A DNA stretch of 20,243 bases, taken from the NCBI GenBank assembly GCA_020720945.1, contig DYNR01000006.1, forward strand, positions 1 to 20,243. The letters run 5' to 3'. Under the pieces are notes generated by a model. The model did no database searches. It had not been told where the DNA came from and was given only the letters and a program-made list of their open reading frames with translations. The position numbers and the translations under genes are program-made. The first letter of the stretch is position 1; the number at the start of each line of letters is the position of its first letter. Shown here piece after piece: positions 7,319 to 14,807 of this stretch. Origin of the DNA: Chthoniobacter flavus. Its GTDB lineage: Bacteria > Verrucomicrobiota > Verrucomicrobiia > Chthoniobacterales > DYNR01.

Positions 7319-7813
7319 TTAGTTAGTCGTTGCTTGATAGGAGATTATGGGATAATTGGTGGCGGAAGACCACGCGCCGAAAGTCAAGTGCCCGCCGATT
7401 TTTGTAAGGGCTTCGGTTTTGATTTGCGTGGCGGTGGAGGCGCTTTCGGTGAAGTGTTCGTAGGTTTTTGGGTCGAGGTAATTTGAAATCAAAGCGAGTT
7501 TGTTCGTTGATGCGGTGTAGGCTGTTCTGGTGGCCGAGAGGCTGCTTGTGGATGCGGTAGCGACCGCCCACGCATTGAGAGCTTGTTGGAGTGCGGCTTG
7601 TTGCTGGTCGGCGATTCGCTGGCTAGAATCCAGAGATGCGTTGGTGATCCTGGAAACAACGAGAGAAGCCAAGATGGCGATGATGGCGATAACGACAAGT
7701 AGTTCGACCAGAGAAAAGGCTTTTTTGGGCCGATCGTTTTGTGGATCATTCTTGCGTTGGGTTCGGGGAAAAGAAGAAAACCGATTGTCTTCCATAGTGA
7801 TAAACTCGTTCAT
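7319..7813 (-). CDS. Type II secretion / type IV pilus-like pseudopilin (first of three)
   Basis: A 164-residue prepilin-like protein with a long charged leader (about 32 residues) ending KKA, then FSLVELLVVIAIIAILASLVV. Predicted cleavage is Ala32|Phe33 with Glu37 at +5; again Ala, not Gly, sits at -1. The helix is followed by a Gln/Ala/Ser-rich segment and a short C-terminal domain without recognised subtype. Two starts are possible: ATG 7813 (used here) and ATG 7795, which shortens the leader by six residues. Neither has a Shine-Dalgarno. A TTGACT on the minus strand at 7830-7825 could be a -35 element. The gene begins only 31 bases from the end of the RAYT transposase gene, so its original upstream context may have been altered. 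Confidence 0.86.
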   Translation of the reverse strand: MNEFITMEDNRFSSFPRTQRKNDPQNDRPKKAFSLVELLVVIAIIAILASLVVSRITNASLDSSQRIADQQQAALQQALNAWAVATASTSSLSATRTAYTASTNKLALISNYLDPKTYEHFTESASTATQIKTEALTKIGGHLTFGAWSSATNYPIISYQATTN

Positions 7814-7840
7814 TGACGGCGGAAAGTCAAGCGCGGATTA

Positions 7841-7864
7841 GGGGTCAGGCTGGTAATTGTGACT
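7841..7864. repeat. Left inverted repeat of the RAYT unit
   Basis: GGGGTCAGG followed by CTGGTAATTGTGACT. It matches the reverse complement of 8953-8976 at 23 of 24 bases. It contains GTCA and TGAC, which could pair in a small hairpin, as in REP-like ends. It encodes the last residues (QLPA) and stop of the transposase on the minus strand. Confidence 0.85.
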
Positions 7865-8915
7865 GTTTGAGCCATTCTCTGAATTCCCGAGTCCAAGACT
7901 GCTCTGCGTTCCTTGCTCTTTCCGTTAAGTGTCCCGCTTTTCTTCGGCGGATTTGTTGACGCACATTGCCCGCGCTACGCATATTCAACGCGTGGGCTAT
8001 CCACGCCATGTTCACCGTTGTCTGTCTCCAAACGATTTCCGCCAAGACTGCTTTTAACGGATCGCTTCCCTGTCGTTTTTTTAATTCCTCCGCATCGAGC
8101 CCTGCCGCCGCAAGCCCTTCGCGGATCAACCGTTTGGCTTCTTCTTCTCCGTGCGCCCGAATTTCCTTTGCTGCCATGCTTCCCGGGTGCCTCAGTTTTT
8201 TCAGAACGCATTCCCCGATTTTAAGCATTCTCTCCGCAAATTCTTGGCTCCCCCAATACCAACCTCGTTCCAAGTTGCTGAGGCGCTTGTCGATCTCTTC
8301 GGACACCGCTGGAATTCCTGCCTTCTCGAGTCCCTCGGCAAGCATTCGACGCTCCAATCTTTCCGCAAATTCTTTTCTTCCCGAGTCGGTATCGTCAAAC
8401 CCGAATGCCCCCAACCCATCTGCGACCGCCAGCCACTTCGCGCGTTCCTCTGGCCCAAGCGCGTAACCTCTGGCCATGCTGCTCCAAGGATAATCGAGCA
8501 ACCTTTGCCCCGCCAGCGGATTGATCCAATTTGCCCGCGCAGGGTTGAGATGAATGTAATCCATGAGGGTTTCGTAGTAGTAGCCCGAGCCCTCCACGAG
8601 AACGGATTTGTAACGATCGCCAAAAAGCCTTCCCCAATCGGTGTGCCGGGTGTTGAACCTGCGGGTGTAGGCATTTTGCAACCACTTCATTCCATCGACC
8701 AGATTTGCTTCCGGGGTTTCGATCATGAGGTGGTAATGGTTGCCCATCAGCACCCATGCGTGAACACGCCATCCCGTCCTCTCGCAAGCCTCACCGAGAG
8801 TGTGCAGAAAAATGAGCCGGTCTTCGTCATCCAAAAAAATGGTTTCTCGGCGGTTGCCCCGCGCCATGATGTGATAGAGGGCACCTTCAAATTCAATCCG
8901 TATGCTGCGAGCCAT
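7845..8915 (-). CDS. REP-associated tyrosine transposase (Y1/HUH, IS200-like)
   Basis: A 356-residue transposase of the Y1_Tnp superfamily, which cuts single-stranded DNA through a phosphotyrosine intermediate. The N-terminus (MARSIRIEFEGALYHIMARG) is typical of the family. The HUH-type metal motif is NHYH (His60, His62), and the probable catalytic tyrosine is Tyr83 in WLQNAYTRRFN. YIHLNPARA is another family hallmark. The C-terminal half is long and charged and ends with a DnaA-like helix-turn-helix segment (MAWIAHALNMRSAGNVRQQ) that may bind the repeat DNA. An upstream in-frame TTG at 8951 would add 12 residues with no homology support, so ATG 8915 is used. No frameshift is visible, so the protein looks intact. 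Confidence 0.92.
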   Translation of the reverse strand: MARSIRIEFEGALYHIMARGNRRETIFLDDEDRLIFLHTLGEACERTGWRVHAWVLMGNHYHLMIETPEANLVDGMKWLQNAYTRRFNTRHTDWGRLFGDRYKSVLVEGSGYYYETLMDYIHLNPARANWINPLAGQRLLDYPWSSMARGYALGPEERAKWLAVADGLGAFGFDDTDSGRKEFAERLERRMLAEGLEKAGIPAVSEEIDKRLSNLERGWYWGSQEFAERMLKIGECVLKKLRHPGSMAAKEIRAHGEEEAKRLIREGLAAAGLDAEELKKRQGSDPLKAVLAEIVWRQTTVNMAWIAHALNMRSAGNVRQQIRRRKAGHLTERARNAEQSWTREFREWLKQSQLPA

Positions 8916-9213
8916 GGGAAGGAATGTTGCGGAAAATGGCGGGGTTGTCAATAGTCACAATTACCACCCTGACCCCAAGAGCGTCGTATTTTTATTTCGT
9001 TCATTTTGAAGGAGTTACGAAAAATCAACGAAAATTTTATCTTTTGTTCTTGCAAAAGTCCGCAAAAAAGGGAGAATCCGCTCTCATGGTTGGGACGATT
9101 CGCAGAAAGAGAAATCGGAAGAGCGGGCGGTTCGGCTGTCCGTTGGGCTGCCGACCTGTGCCTCCACCGATGCGTGTGCCTGTGCAGCCATTTCCGATGG
9201 GGGGAGGCGAGCG
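8916..9213. other. Intergenic region between RAYT gene and nrfH
   Basis: About 300 bases. The first part holds the right inverted repeat of the RAYT unit (8953-8976); the rest should contain the promoter of the nrf operon. I see no convincing FNR or NarL-type palindrome. A short open frame (9086-9217, 43 codons, Arg/Pro-rich) ends in a 4-base overlap with the nrfH start. It may be a coupled leader or chance. Confidence 0.5.
8953..8976. repeat. Right inverted repeat of the RAYT unit
   Basis: Reverse complement of 7841-7864 with one mismatch. It ends ...CTGACCCC at 8976 and lies 37 bases upstream of the transposase ATG. Confidence 0.85.
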
Positions 9214-9840
9214 ATGAAAAATATCCCTTCCGTGATGCTCCGTTGGTTGGTGGATTTTTTGGTTGGGCTGTTGCCGCCGCCGCAGTGGAGGGTTCCGGTG
9301 ATTGTGGCGGCAGGGGTGTTTTCTGGTTTGGGGTTGTTGGCGTTTCATATTTCCAATGCGTCGGCGTATTTGTCGAACGACCCGAAAGCGTGCATCAACT
9401 GCCATATCATGCGCCCGCAGTATGCGACCTGGAAGCACTCGTCGCACGCGAGGGTTGCGGTTTGCAATGATTGCCATGTGCCGAACGAGAATCCGATTTT
9501 GAAGTATGCGTTCAAGGCGATGGACGGGACGCGGCACGCTTTCATGTTCACTTTCCGCCTGGAACCGCAAGTGATCCGGATGCATGCACCTGGACAGTGG
9601 ACGGTTCAAAACAACTGCATCCGTTGCCACAAGGACTCGCTGCAAGATGCCGCGCATTTGTCGGTGGATTGGATGGATGTCAAGAACGGGACGGGAAAGC
9701 TTTGCTGGGATTGCCACCGGGAAGTGCCGCATGGGCGGGGGAACAGCAGGGCTTCGGTGCCCAACGCAATCGTCCCGCAACTCGAACCGCTATTGCCTGG
9801 ATTATCTGAACCCAAAAACTCTTCACCCTCCGCACCCTAA
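9214..9840 (+). CDS. nrfH: Cytochrome c nitrite reductase small subunit, NapC/NirT family quinol dehydrogenase
   Basis: A 208-residue membrane-anchored tetrahaem cytochrome that oxidises menaquinol and feeds electrons to NrfA on the periplasmic side. One transmembrane helix spans about residues 27-46. Four CXXCH haem sites follow: CINCH (60-64), CNDCH (84-88), CIRCH (135-139) and CWDCH (164-168). The sequence around haem 1 (NDPKACINCHIM.PQYATW.HSSHA) is typical of NrfH. The C-terminal tail (about 180-208) is Pro/Ser-rich and not part of the core. nrfA follows after nine bases, so both are surely one transcription unit. The start ATG overlaps the stop of a 43-codon open frame by ATGA. Confidence 0.95.
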   Translation: MKNIPSVMLRWLVDFLVGLLPPPQWRVPVIVAAGVFSGLGLLAFHISNASAYLSNDPKACINCHIMRPQYATWKHSSHARVAVCNDCHVPNENPILKYAFKAMDGTRHAFMFTFRLEPQVIRMHAPGQWTVQNNCIRCHKDSLQDAAHLSVDWMDVKNGTGKLCWDCHREVPHGRGNSRASVPNAIVPQLEPLLPGLSEPKNSSPSAP

Positions 9841-9849
9841 AACACAATT

Positions 9850-11346
9850 ATGAAAAACATTATCAACACCGTCGAGAAAAAGCCTTGGGTTGGCTGGTTT
9901 CTGTATTTCATCACGCTGGTCGCCGTTTTTGCGATCGGTTTGCTGGCCGCATCGATTTTTGAGCGGCGGCAGGAATCGTTTCAGGTGCAACAGGTTAGCC
10001 CGATTGCCGAGTGGGAGCCTCGGGACGAAGTATGGGGGCAGAATTATCCGAAGGAATACGAGACTTACATGAATACGGCGAAGACGGATTTTCGCAGCAA
10101 ATACATGGGGTCTGCGACGATTGATTATTTGGCGGACCAGCCGGAGCTGGTGGTTCTTTGGGCGGGATACCCGTTTTCGAGGGACTACAAACAGGGTCGG
10201 GGTCATTCGTATGCGATCCGCGATATCCGGGATTCTTTGCGGACCACGGCACCGCTGCCGGGGACTTGCTGGACTTGCAAGAGCACGGATGTGCCGCGGG
10301 TGATGAAGAAGATGGGGGTGGCGGAGTTCTACAAGACGAAGTGGCCGGAGCTTGGCTCTGAGATTGTGAACCCGATTGGCTGCCAGGATTGCCACGACCC
10401 GAAGACGATGAATTTGCGGATCACGCGCCCTGCCTTGGCGGAGGCTTTCCAAAGGAGGGGGCAAGACATCAGCAAGGCGACGCACCAGGAGATGCGTTCG
10501 CTGGTGTGTGCGCAGTGCCATGTGGAGTATTACTTCAAAGGAGAGGGAAAATATCTGACGCTTCCGTGGGACAAAGGGTTTTCGGCGGCGGAGATGGAGG
10601 AATACTACGACAGCATCGAGTTTTCTGACTGGACGCACCCGTTGAGCAAGGCGAAGATGATCAAGTCGCAACACCCGGATTACGAGGTATTTAAGACGGG
10701 GATTCACGCGCAGCGCGGGGTCTCTTGCGCGGATTGCCATATGCCTTACAAGTCGGAAGGCGGCACGAAATTTACGAACCATCACATGAGCAGCCCGCTG
10801 CAAAACATTGCGGCATCTTGCGGGGTGTGCCACCGCGAAAACGAAGCGGATTTGATGCGGGATGTTTATTACCGGCAAGATCGCGTGAAGGAACTGCTCA
10901 AGATGGCGCAGATGAATTTGGCGACGGTGCACATCGAGGCAAAAGCGGCGTGGGATGCGGGGGCGACCGAAGAAGAGATGAAGCCGATTCTCAAGCTGAT
11001 TCGCCACGCACAATGGCGCTGGGACTGGGTGGCTTCTTCCAATGCGCTCGGCTTCCATTCCCCGTTGGAAAGCGCGTCGGTCTTGGGAAATTCCATCCAG
11101 AAAGGCGAGCAAGCGCGGCGTGAGTTGGCGACCGTTTTGATGAAGCACAAGGTGGCGTTGCCCGTCCCCATGCCCGACATTTCGACGAAAGAAAAAGCGC
11201 AGGCTTACATCGGTCTCGACATGGCGGCACTGGAAGCGCAGAAGCTGAAATTTTTGCAATACGAAGTGCCAGAGTGGGATGCGAAAGCAAAAGCCCGCCA
11301 AGAGCAGGAGTTGCAAAAGCTTGACGCCAAGAAGTCCAACTACTGA
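9850..11346 (+). CDS. nrfA: Ammonia-forming cytochrome c nitrite reductase catalytic subunit
   Basis: A 498-residue pentahaem enzyme that reduces nitrite to ammonium with six electrons in the periplasm. The active-site haem motif is CWTCK (140-144, Lys as proximal ligand), followed by CQDCH (178-182), CAQCH (220-224), CADCH (293-297) and CGVCH (324-328). Likely active-site residues are Arg131, the Tyr pair after haem 3 (HVEYYF) and a conserved His in GIHAQRGVSC; I assign these by position in conserved stretches only. A hydrophobic segment (about 12-34) followed by FERR looks more like an uncleaved anchor than a classical signal peptide, although cleavage cannot be excluded. The long C-terminal helical part mediates dimerisation in the family. 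Length is normal. ccsB starts five bases downstream. Confidence 0.97.
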   Translation: MKNIINTVEKKPWVGWFLYFITLVAVFAIGLLAASIFERRQESFQVQQVSPIAEWEPRDEVWGQNYPKEYETYMNTAKTDFRSKYMGSATIDYLADQPELVVLWAGYPFSRDYKQGRGHSYAIRDIRDSLRTTAPLPGTCWTCKSTDVPRVMKKMGVAEFYKTKWPELGSEIVNPIGCQDCHDPKTMNLRITRPALAEAFQRRGQDISKATHQEMRSLVCAQCHVEYYFKGEGKYLTLPWDKGFSAAEMEEYYDSIEFSDWTHPLSKAKMIKSQHPDYEVFKTGIHAQRGVSCADCHMPYKSEGGTKFTNHHMSSPLQNIAASCGVCHRENEADLMRDVYYRQDRVKELLKMAQMNLATVHIEAKAAWDAGATEEEMKPILKLIRHAQWRWDWVASSNALGFHSPLESASVLGNSIQKGEQARRELATVLMKHKVALPVPMPDISTKEKAQAYIGLDMAALEAQKLKFLQYEVPEWDAKAKARQEQELQKLDAKKSNY

Positions 11347-11351
11347 TTTTT

Positions 11352-12314
11352 GTGGAAGAGCGGGGGTGCGGAGGCGGTGCGGTCGCGGAAACCCGAGAGG
11401 GTTTTTGGTCGGGAGAGTGGGGCTACCGCCACGCCTTGCTCGCGGTGACGGGCTTGGTTTTTGCGGGGTGGTGCGTGCAGTTTGCGGGTTCTGGCAACCC
11501 GTTGCAGGCACCCTCTTGGCCGGTGAATTTTTATTCCCTCCTCGCGTTTGTAGCCTGGGTTTTTTTGTTGTCCCTTTCGGGCGATAAGGTCGCCGTTTGG
11601 CTTGGCGGGGTCCCTTTTGCGATGGCGAGCATTTTGTGGCTCGGGATTTTGGGGGCAGTCGGCGGGATCGTGCCGCAGGTTTCTGAAGGGGCGGGCGGAA
11701 TTGTCCGAGCCTTGGGGTTGAACCATATTTTTCAGAGTGTCCCCTTGGTGGTCGCGATGCTGGCGTTGCTGACAAACTTGGGGGTTGCGGGGTTGCGGCG
11801 GGTGCGCTCTTTTGGGTTTGGTGCCTGGTTTTTTTCCCTCAATCATTTGGGGTTGTGGGTCACGCTCGCCGCGATGCTGTTTGGGGCGGGAGATTTGATT
11901 CGGGCGCGGATGGTCGTGAGCGAAGGGCACGCGGAGGCGTTGGTTGTGGACGAGAAAGGGCGGCACGGGTATTTGCCGTTCGGGATTTTATTGCAGCGGT
12001 TTTATGTGGACCAATACGGGGAAGAGAGCGGGCGTCCAGGGGCTCCGAAGAGGTTTGTCGCGGATGTCACTTTGCTGGAAAAAGGAGGGGTGCACCAGAC
12101 CGCCACGATCGAGGTGAACCGCCCGGTGCGCAAAGATGGCTGGGCGCTTTATGTCATCAATTACGAGTTGTCGCCCGAGGGGGCGACCGACCAATGCGTG
12201 ATTGAAGCGGTGAAAGACCCTTGGTTGCCTGGGGTTTATGCAGGGGTGTTCCTGATGTTAGGGGGGGCGTTCGCGATGCTTTTCCGCAACCCGTTCGCCG
12301 GGAGGGCACTGTGA
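11352..12314 (+). CDS. ccsB: ResB-like cytochrome c biogenesis protein (CcsB/Ccs1)
   Basis: A 320-residue inner-membrane protein of system II cytochrome c maturation; with CcsA it exports haem and ligates it to CXXCH apocytochromes. Hydrophobic segments lie at about residues 28-46, 58-76, 80-107, 125-147 and 157-180. A periplasmic domain follows, containing IEVNRPVRKDGWALYVINYELS-type sequence characteristic of ResB, and a last transmembrane helix lies near 291-311. His165 sits in a helix as a possible haem ligand. The protein is smaller than many ResB proteins. The start is GTG at 11352, five bases after nrfA. The stop TGA shares its A with the ccsA ATG. Position directly after nrfA suggests it serves NrfH/NrfA maturation. 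Confidence 0.88.
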   Translation: MEERGCGGGAVAETREGFWSGEWGYRHALLAVTGLVFAGWCVQFAGSGNPLQAPSWPVNFYSLLAFVAWVFLLSLSGDKVAVWLGGVPFAMASILWLGILGAVGGIVPQVSEGAGGIVRALGLNHIFQSVPLVVAMLALLTNLGVAGLRRVRSFGFGAWFFSLNHLGLWVTLAAMLFGAGDLIRARMVVSEGHAEALVVDEKGRHGYLPFGILLQRFYVDQYGEESGRPGAPKRFVADVTLLEKGGVHQTATIEVNRPVRKDGWALYVINYELSPEGATDQCVIEAVKDPWLPGVYAGVFLMLGGAFAMLFRNPFAGRAL

Positions 12315-13075
12315 TGGCCTCTCTTTTGCCATTTGCTGTCGCCGCTGCATTTTGTTGGTTTGCAGGGAGTTGGATCGCTGCGGTGGGGAGGAAAGGGGTG
12401 GGCTGCGGGGTGTATCTTTTCGGGGTTTTTGCCGTGGCAGTTTGCGTCGGAACTCTTTGGTTCGATTTGGGGAGACCGCCGTTGCGCACGCTCGGGGAGA
12501 CCCGCCTTTGGTATGCGCTTTTGCTGCCTGCCGTTTCGTGCGGTGTCGCGTTCCGTTGGAAACTGGTTTGGCCTCTTTACTACGGGGCGGCGATGGCGGT
12601 GTTATTTTTGGGTATCAATTGGTGGAAGCCCGACGCTTTTGACAAAACGCTGATGCCGGCGTTGCAAAGCCCGTGGTTCGTCCCCCATGTCGTCGTTTAC
12701 ATTTTGGCTTACGCGTTTTTGACGGCATCCGCGTTTGGGGCAGTCCGGTATTTTCTTTCTGGGGAAAATGCGTTGGCTACGAGCGACCGCGCGGTTTGGA
12801 TTGGGGTTTCGTTTTTGACGATGGGTTTGCTTTTTGGGGCGTTGTGGGCGAAGGAGGCGTGGGGGCATTACTGGACATGGGACCCGAAGGAAACATGGGC
12901 GTTTTTGACATGGGCAGTTTATCTAGGCTACATCCATCTCCGCTTGCGGCACCAGGAAGCGCGGCGTGCGGGGGCGGTTTTTCTTTTGCTCGCCGTCGGA
13001 GTCCTTGCGGTTTGTTGGTTTGGGGTCAACTACTTGCCGTCCGCGCAAAGCAGCGTCCACACCTATACGGAGTGA
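12314..13075 (+). CDS. ccsA: Cytochrome c biogenesis protein CcsA (WWD-domain haem lyase subunit)
   Basis: A 253-residue polytopic membrane protein, the haem-handling subunit of the CcsB/CcsA synthase. The tryptophan-rich WWD motif WGHYWTWDPKETW spans 183-195. His125 (SPWFVPHVVVY) and His249 (SVHTYTE at the C-terminus) match the flanking haem-ligand histidines of the family. About seven or eight hydrophobic helices are visible. The ATG at 12314 is used; an in-frame GTG at 12311 would add one residue. The coupling TGATG junction with ccsB shows they are co-translated. In Wolinella the fused CcsBA protein NrfI, encoded in nrfHAIJ, attaches haem to the CXXCK site of NrfA; this pair plausibly plays that role. 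The gene converges with the following minus-strand gene after 25 bases. Confidence 0.92.
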   Translation: MASLLPFAVAAAFCWFAGSWIAAVGRKGVGCGVYLFGVFAVAVCVGTLWFDLGRPPLRTLGETRLWYALLLPAVSCGVAFRWKLVWPLYYGAAMAVLFLGINWWKPDAFDKTLMPALQSPWFVPHVVVYILAYAFLTASAFGAVRYFLSGENALATSDRAVWIGVSFLTMGLLFGALWAKEAWGHYWTWDPKETWAFLTWAVYLGYIHLRLRHQEARRAGAVFLLLAVGVLAVCWFGVNYLPSAQSSVHTYTE

Positions 13076-13100
13076 GTGTTCGGGAGCGTGCGGGGTGGGG

Positions 13101-14807
13101 TCAATCGGGGTCTTCGTCCGGGAGACCGGTGGGGAGTCCCGCCGATTTTCTCCCGTAGAGAGACATTCCTCCAGACTGTTTTACGAGGTGCCAACCGGAG
13201 GGCGGGGGCATCCACAACCCAGGGCCAAACTTCGCCCGTTCTTGGGGACCGATGACTGCATGGGTGATGGGAGATAACAGTTCCGATTCGGTTCCCGAAG
13301 AGAAAAAAACTTCTAGTGCCATTTCGGTTGCCCGGTAGTTGTAACCGTGGCTCCAGAGGTGTCCCGGATATCCTACGGCGACAGGAAATCCCTGCAAAGC
13401 AACAGGATGTGGAACGCAAGGGGCGAGGGCAAGGCGGGTTTCCGCAGGGTTCAAGCCTTTCAGGAGATCGGCGGCTGCGGAGTATTCCTTCCGGTTGACC
13501 CACCCGTAAAGGTGCCGGGAAGAAAGGCCGTCTGCCAAGGTCAATGCGCCGGAAAAAAATAGTGCAGCCAAGAGCGGCACGCGTCCGGCGAGGGGTAAGG
13601 GGCGAAGCAGTGTTTCCCACAAAAACGGGGCAGTCGCCAGCCAGACCCAGATCATCAGTTTGACATTATCCCATGCCCAAGGGGCGAAACGGAAGAGGAA
13701 GCACGCGATCAAAACGAGCAGGGAAGTGCCGACAAAAGCCATTGCGTCCCGCTGTTTTTTCCAAAAAACAACGGCCGTCAAAACGGCGAAAAGCGGGAGG
13801 CTGATGCCGAAATTGATCCACCAGAACGAAAGGCCTTTGTCCACCGAAAGCCAGCCTGGGAACCACTGGAAACCGCCGCTGACAGCGAAACCACCCGTGA
13901 CCGTCCAGACCAAAACCGAGGCGGGGAGAAAGGCCGCAATGCCGAGGCGGAGGAAAGCGAGTTTTCCCTCGCGGGGCGCAGCGAGGATGCCAGCCACGAG
14001 CAGCGCACTCAAAAATAAAAACGAGTGCAAGTGGAAGAGCGGCAGGATGGCGTAGAGCAAAAGTTCGACCCAGAAAGGGAAGGGCGCAGGCTTGCCGTTG
14101 ATGCGCGCCCGCCAGCAACACAAGAGGGCGAGGCCTGCGGGAAGCGCCCACAGGTAGCCCCGTTGCGTGACAAAACTCGTCAAAAAAAGATTTTTCCATT
14201 CGATCCCTTCCGCGATGGAAGCCCATGCTGGCGAAAAGAAAAAAAAGCCGGCAAAGCCTCCGCTAAAAAGCAAAACGGCGATGGCGAAAGAGCCTCCCCA
14301 TTTTCGTAACCAGAACAGCGACAACACGCTACCAGCCAATCCTGTCCAGACTAGCCCTTTGGCCAACGGCGCGCCCGCTTCCAGCAACAAAGCGTTCCAG
14401 AGATTGATGCCTGCCGGGTAGCGCATCACGCCTTCCAAAAAAATCGGGTTGGCGGGCCAGAGGGGGACACCCGAAGCTAAGTATTGGATGATTTGCACAT
14501 GGAGCGCCAAGTCGCCGAGATTGTAAGGGGAGCCAATCCGCATTTCTGCGCCCGACTCGTAAAGTAGCCACAGGAACGAACGGGCGGCGGCGAACAGAAA
14601 AACGCCGGCGACGATCCAGTCCATGCCCGCCATCGGGGGAAGCTTTTCTTTTGGCGTGCGAAAAAACGCGACCCCTCCCGCCGCGCATCCCAGCAAAAGC
14701 GACAGGGCGGCTAGAGGGGGGTGAACCCCTCCGAGCAGGGTGCCGCCCGCCAACGCGAAAGCGACCGATGCCGCCACGAGCACCAAAGCAAAAATTCCAG
14801 TTTTCAT
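13101..14807 (-). CDS. Polytopic membrane protein, putative GT-C-like glycosyltransferase
   Basis: A 568-residue protein with roughly a dozen hydrophobic segments up to about residue 440 and a soluble C-terminal part. No family is recognised with certainty. The first large loop contains YNLGDLALHVQIIQYLASG (Asp99, His103) and PANPIFLEGVMRYPAG, a layout resembling the acidic first loop of GT-C enzymes that use polyprenyl-phosphate sugars. The C-terminus has THAVIGPQERAKFGPG, a pattern seen in several large GT-C-like membrane proteins. It overlaps the end of the UDP-galactopyranose mutase gene by ATGA and so is translationally coupled to it. A role in transferring or polymerising galactofuranose or another surface sugar is a reasonable inference, but it could be a different polysaccharide membrane protein. 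The extreme C-terminus (SAGLPTGLPDEDPD) is acidic. Confidence 0.8.
   Translation of the reverse strand: MKTGIFALVLVAASVAFALAGGTLLGGVHPPLAALSLLLGCAAGGVAFFRTPKEKLPPMAGMDWIVAGVFLFAAARSFLWLLYESGAEMRIGSPYNLGDLALHVQIIQYLASGVPLWPANPIFLEGVMRYPAGINLWNALLLEAGAPLAKGLVWTGLAGSVLSLFWLRKWGGSFAIAVLLFSGGFAGFFFFSPAWASIAEGIEWKNLFLTSFVTQRGYLWALPAGLALLCCWRARINGKPAPFPFWVELLLYAILPLFHLHSFLFLSALLVAGILAAPREGKLAFLRLGIAAFLPASVLVWTVTGGFAVSGGFQWFPGWLSVDKGLSFWWINFGISLPLFAVLTAVVFWKKQRDAMAFVGTSLLVLIACFLFRFAPWAWDNVKLMIWVWLATAPFLWETLLRPLPLAGRVPLLAALFFSGALTLADGLSSRHLYGWVNRKEYSAAADLLKGLNPAETRLALAPCVPHPVALQGFPVAVGYPGHLWSHGYNYRATEMALEVFFSSGTESELLSPITHAVIGPQERAKFGPGLWMPPPSGWHLVKQSGGMSLYGRKSAGLPTGLPDEDPD

Larger units (their letters stand above)
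7841..8976 (-). mobile_element. RAYT (REP-associated tyrosine transposase) gene with flanking inverted repeats
   Basis: The 24-base sequence beginning GGGGTCAGG at 7841-7864 recurs as its reverse complement at 8953-8976 with a single mismatch (position 10, C versus G). The Y1 transposase gene lies between them, and its last codons and stop fall inside the left repeat. No target duplication is visible, as expected for IS200/IS605-type HUH chemistry. The unit could be a mobile IS200-like element or a domesticated RAYT with a pair of REP-like sequences. It sits between the pseudopilin group and the nrf operon. Confidence 0.75.

Noticed and set aside
8916..8951. TTG start adding 12 residues to the RAYT transposase
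   Set aside because: The family N-terminus begins at MARSIRIEFEG (ATG 8915); the extra residues are translated from the stretch adjoining the inverted repeat.
9823..11775. 650-codon open frame antisense to nrfA and ccsB
   Set aside because: It is Arg/Pro/Leu/His-rich, as expected for the antisense of a GC-biased gene, with no domain; the sense strand encodes clear NrfA.
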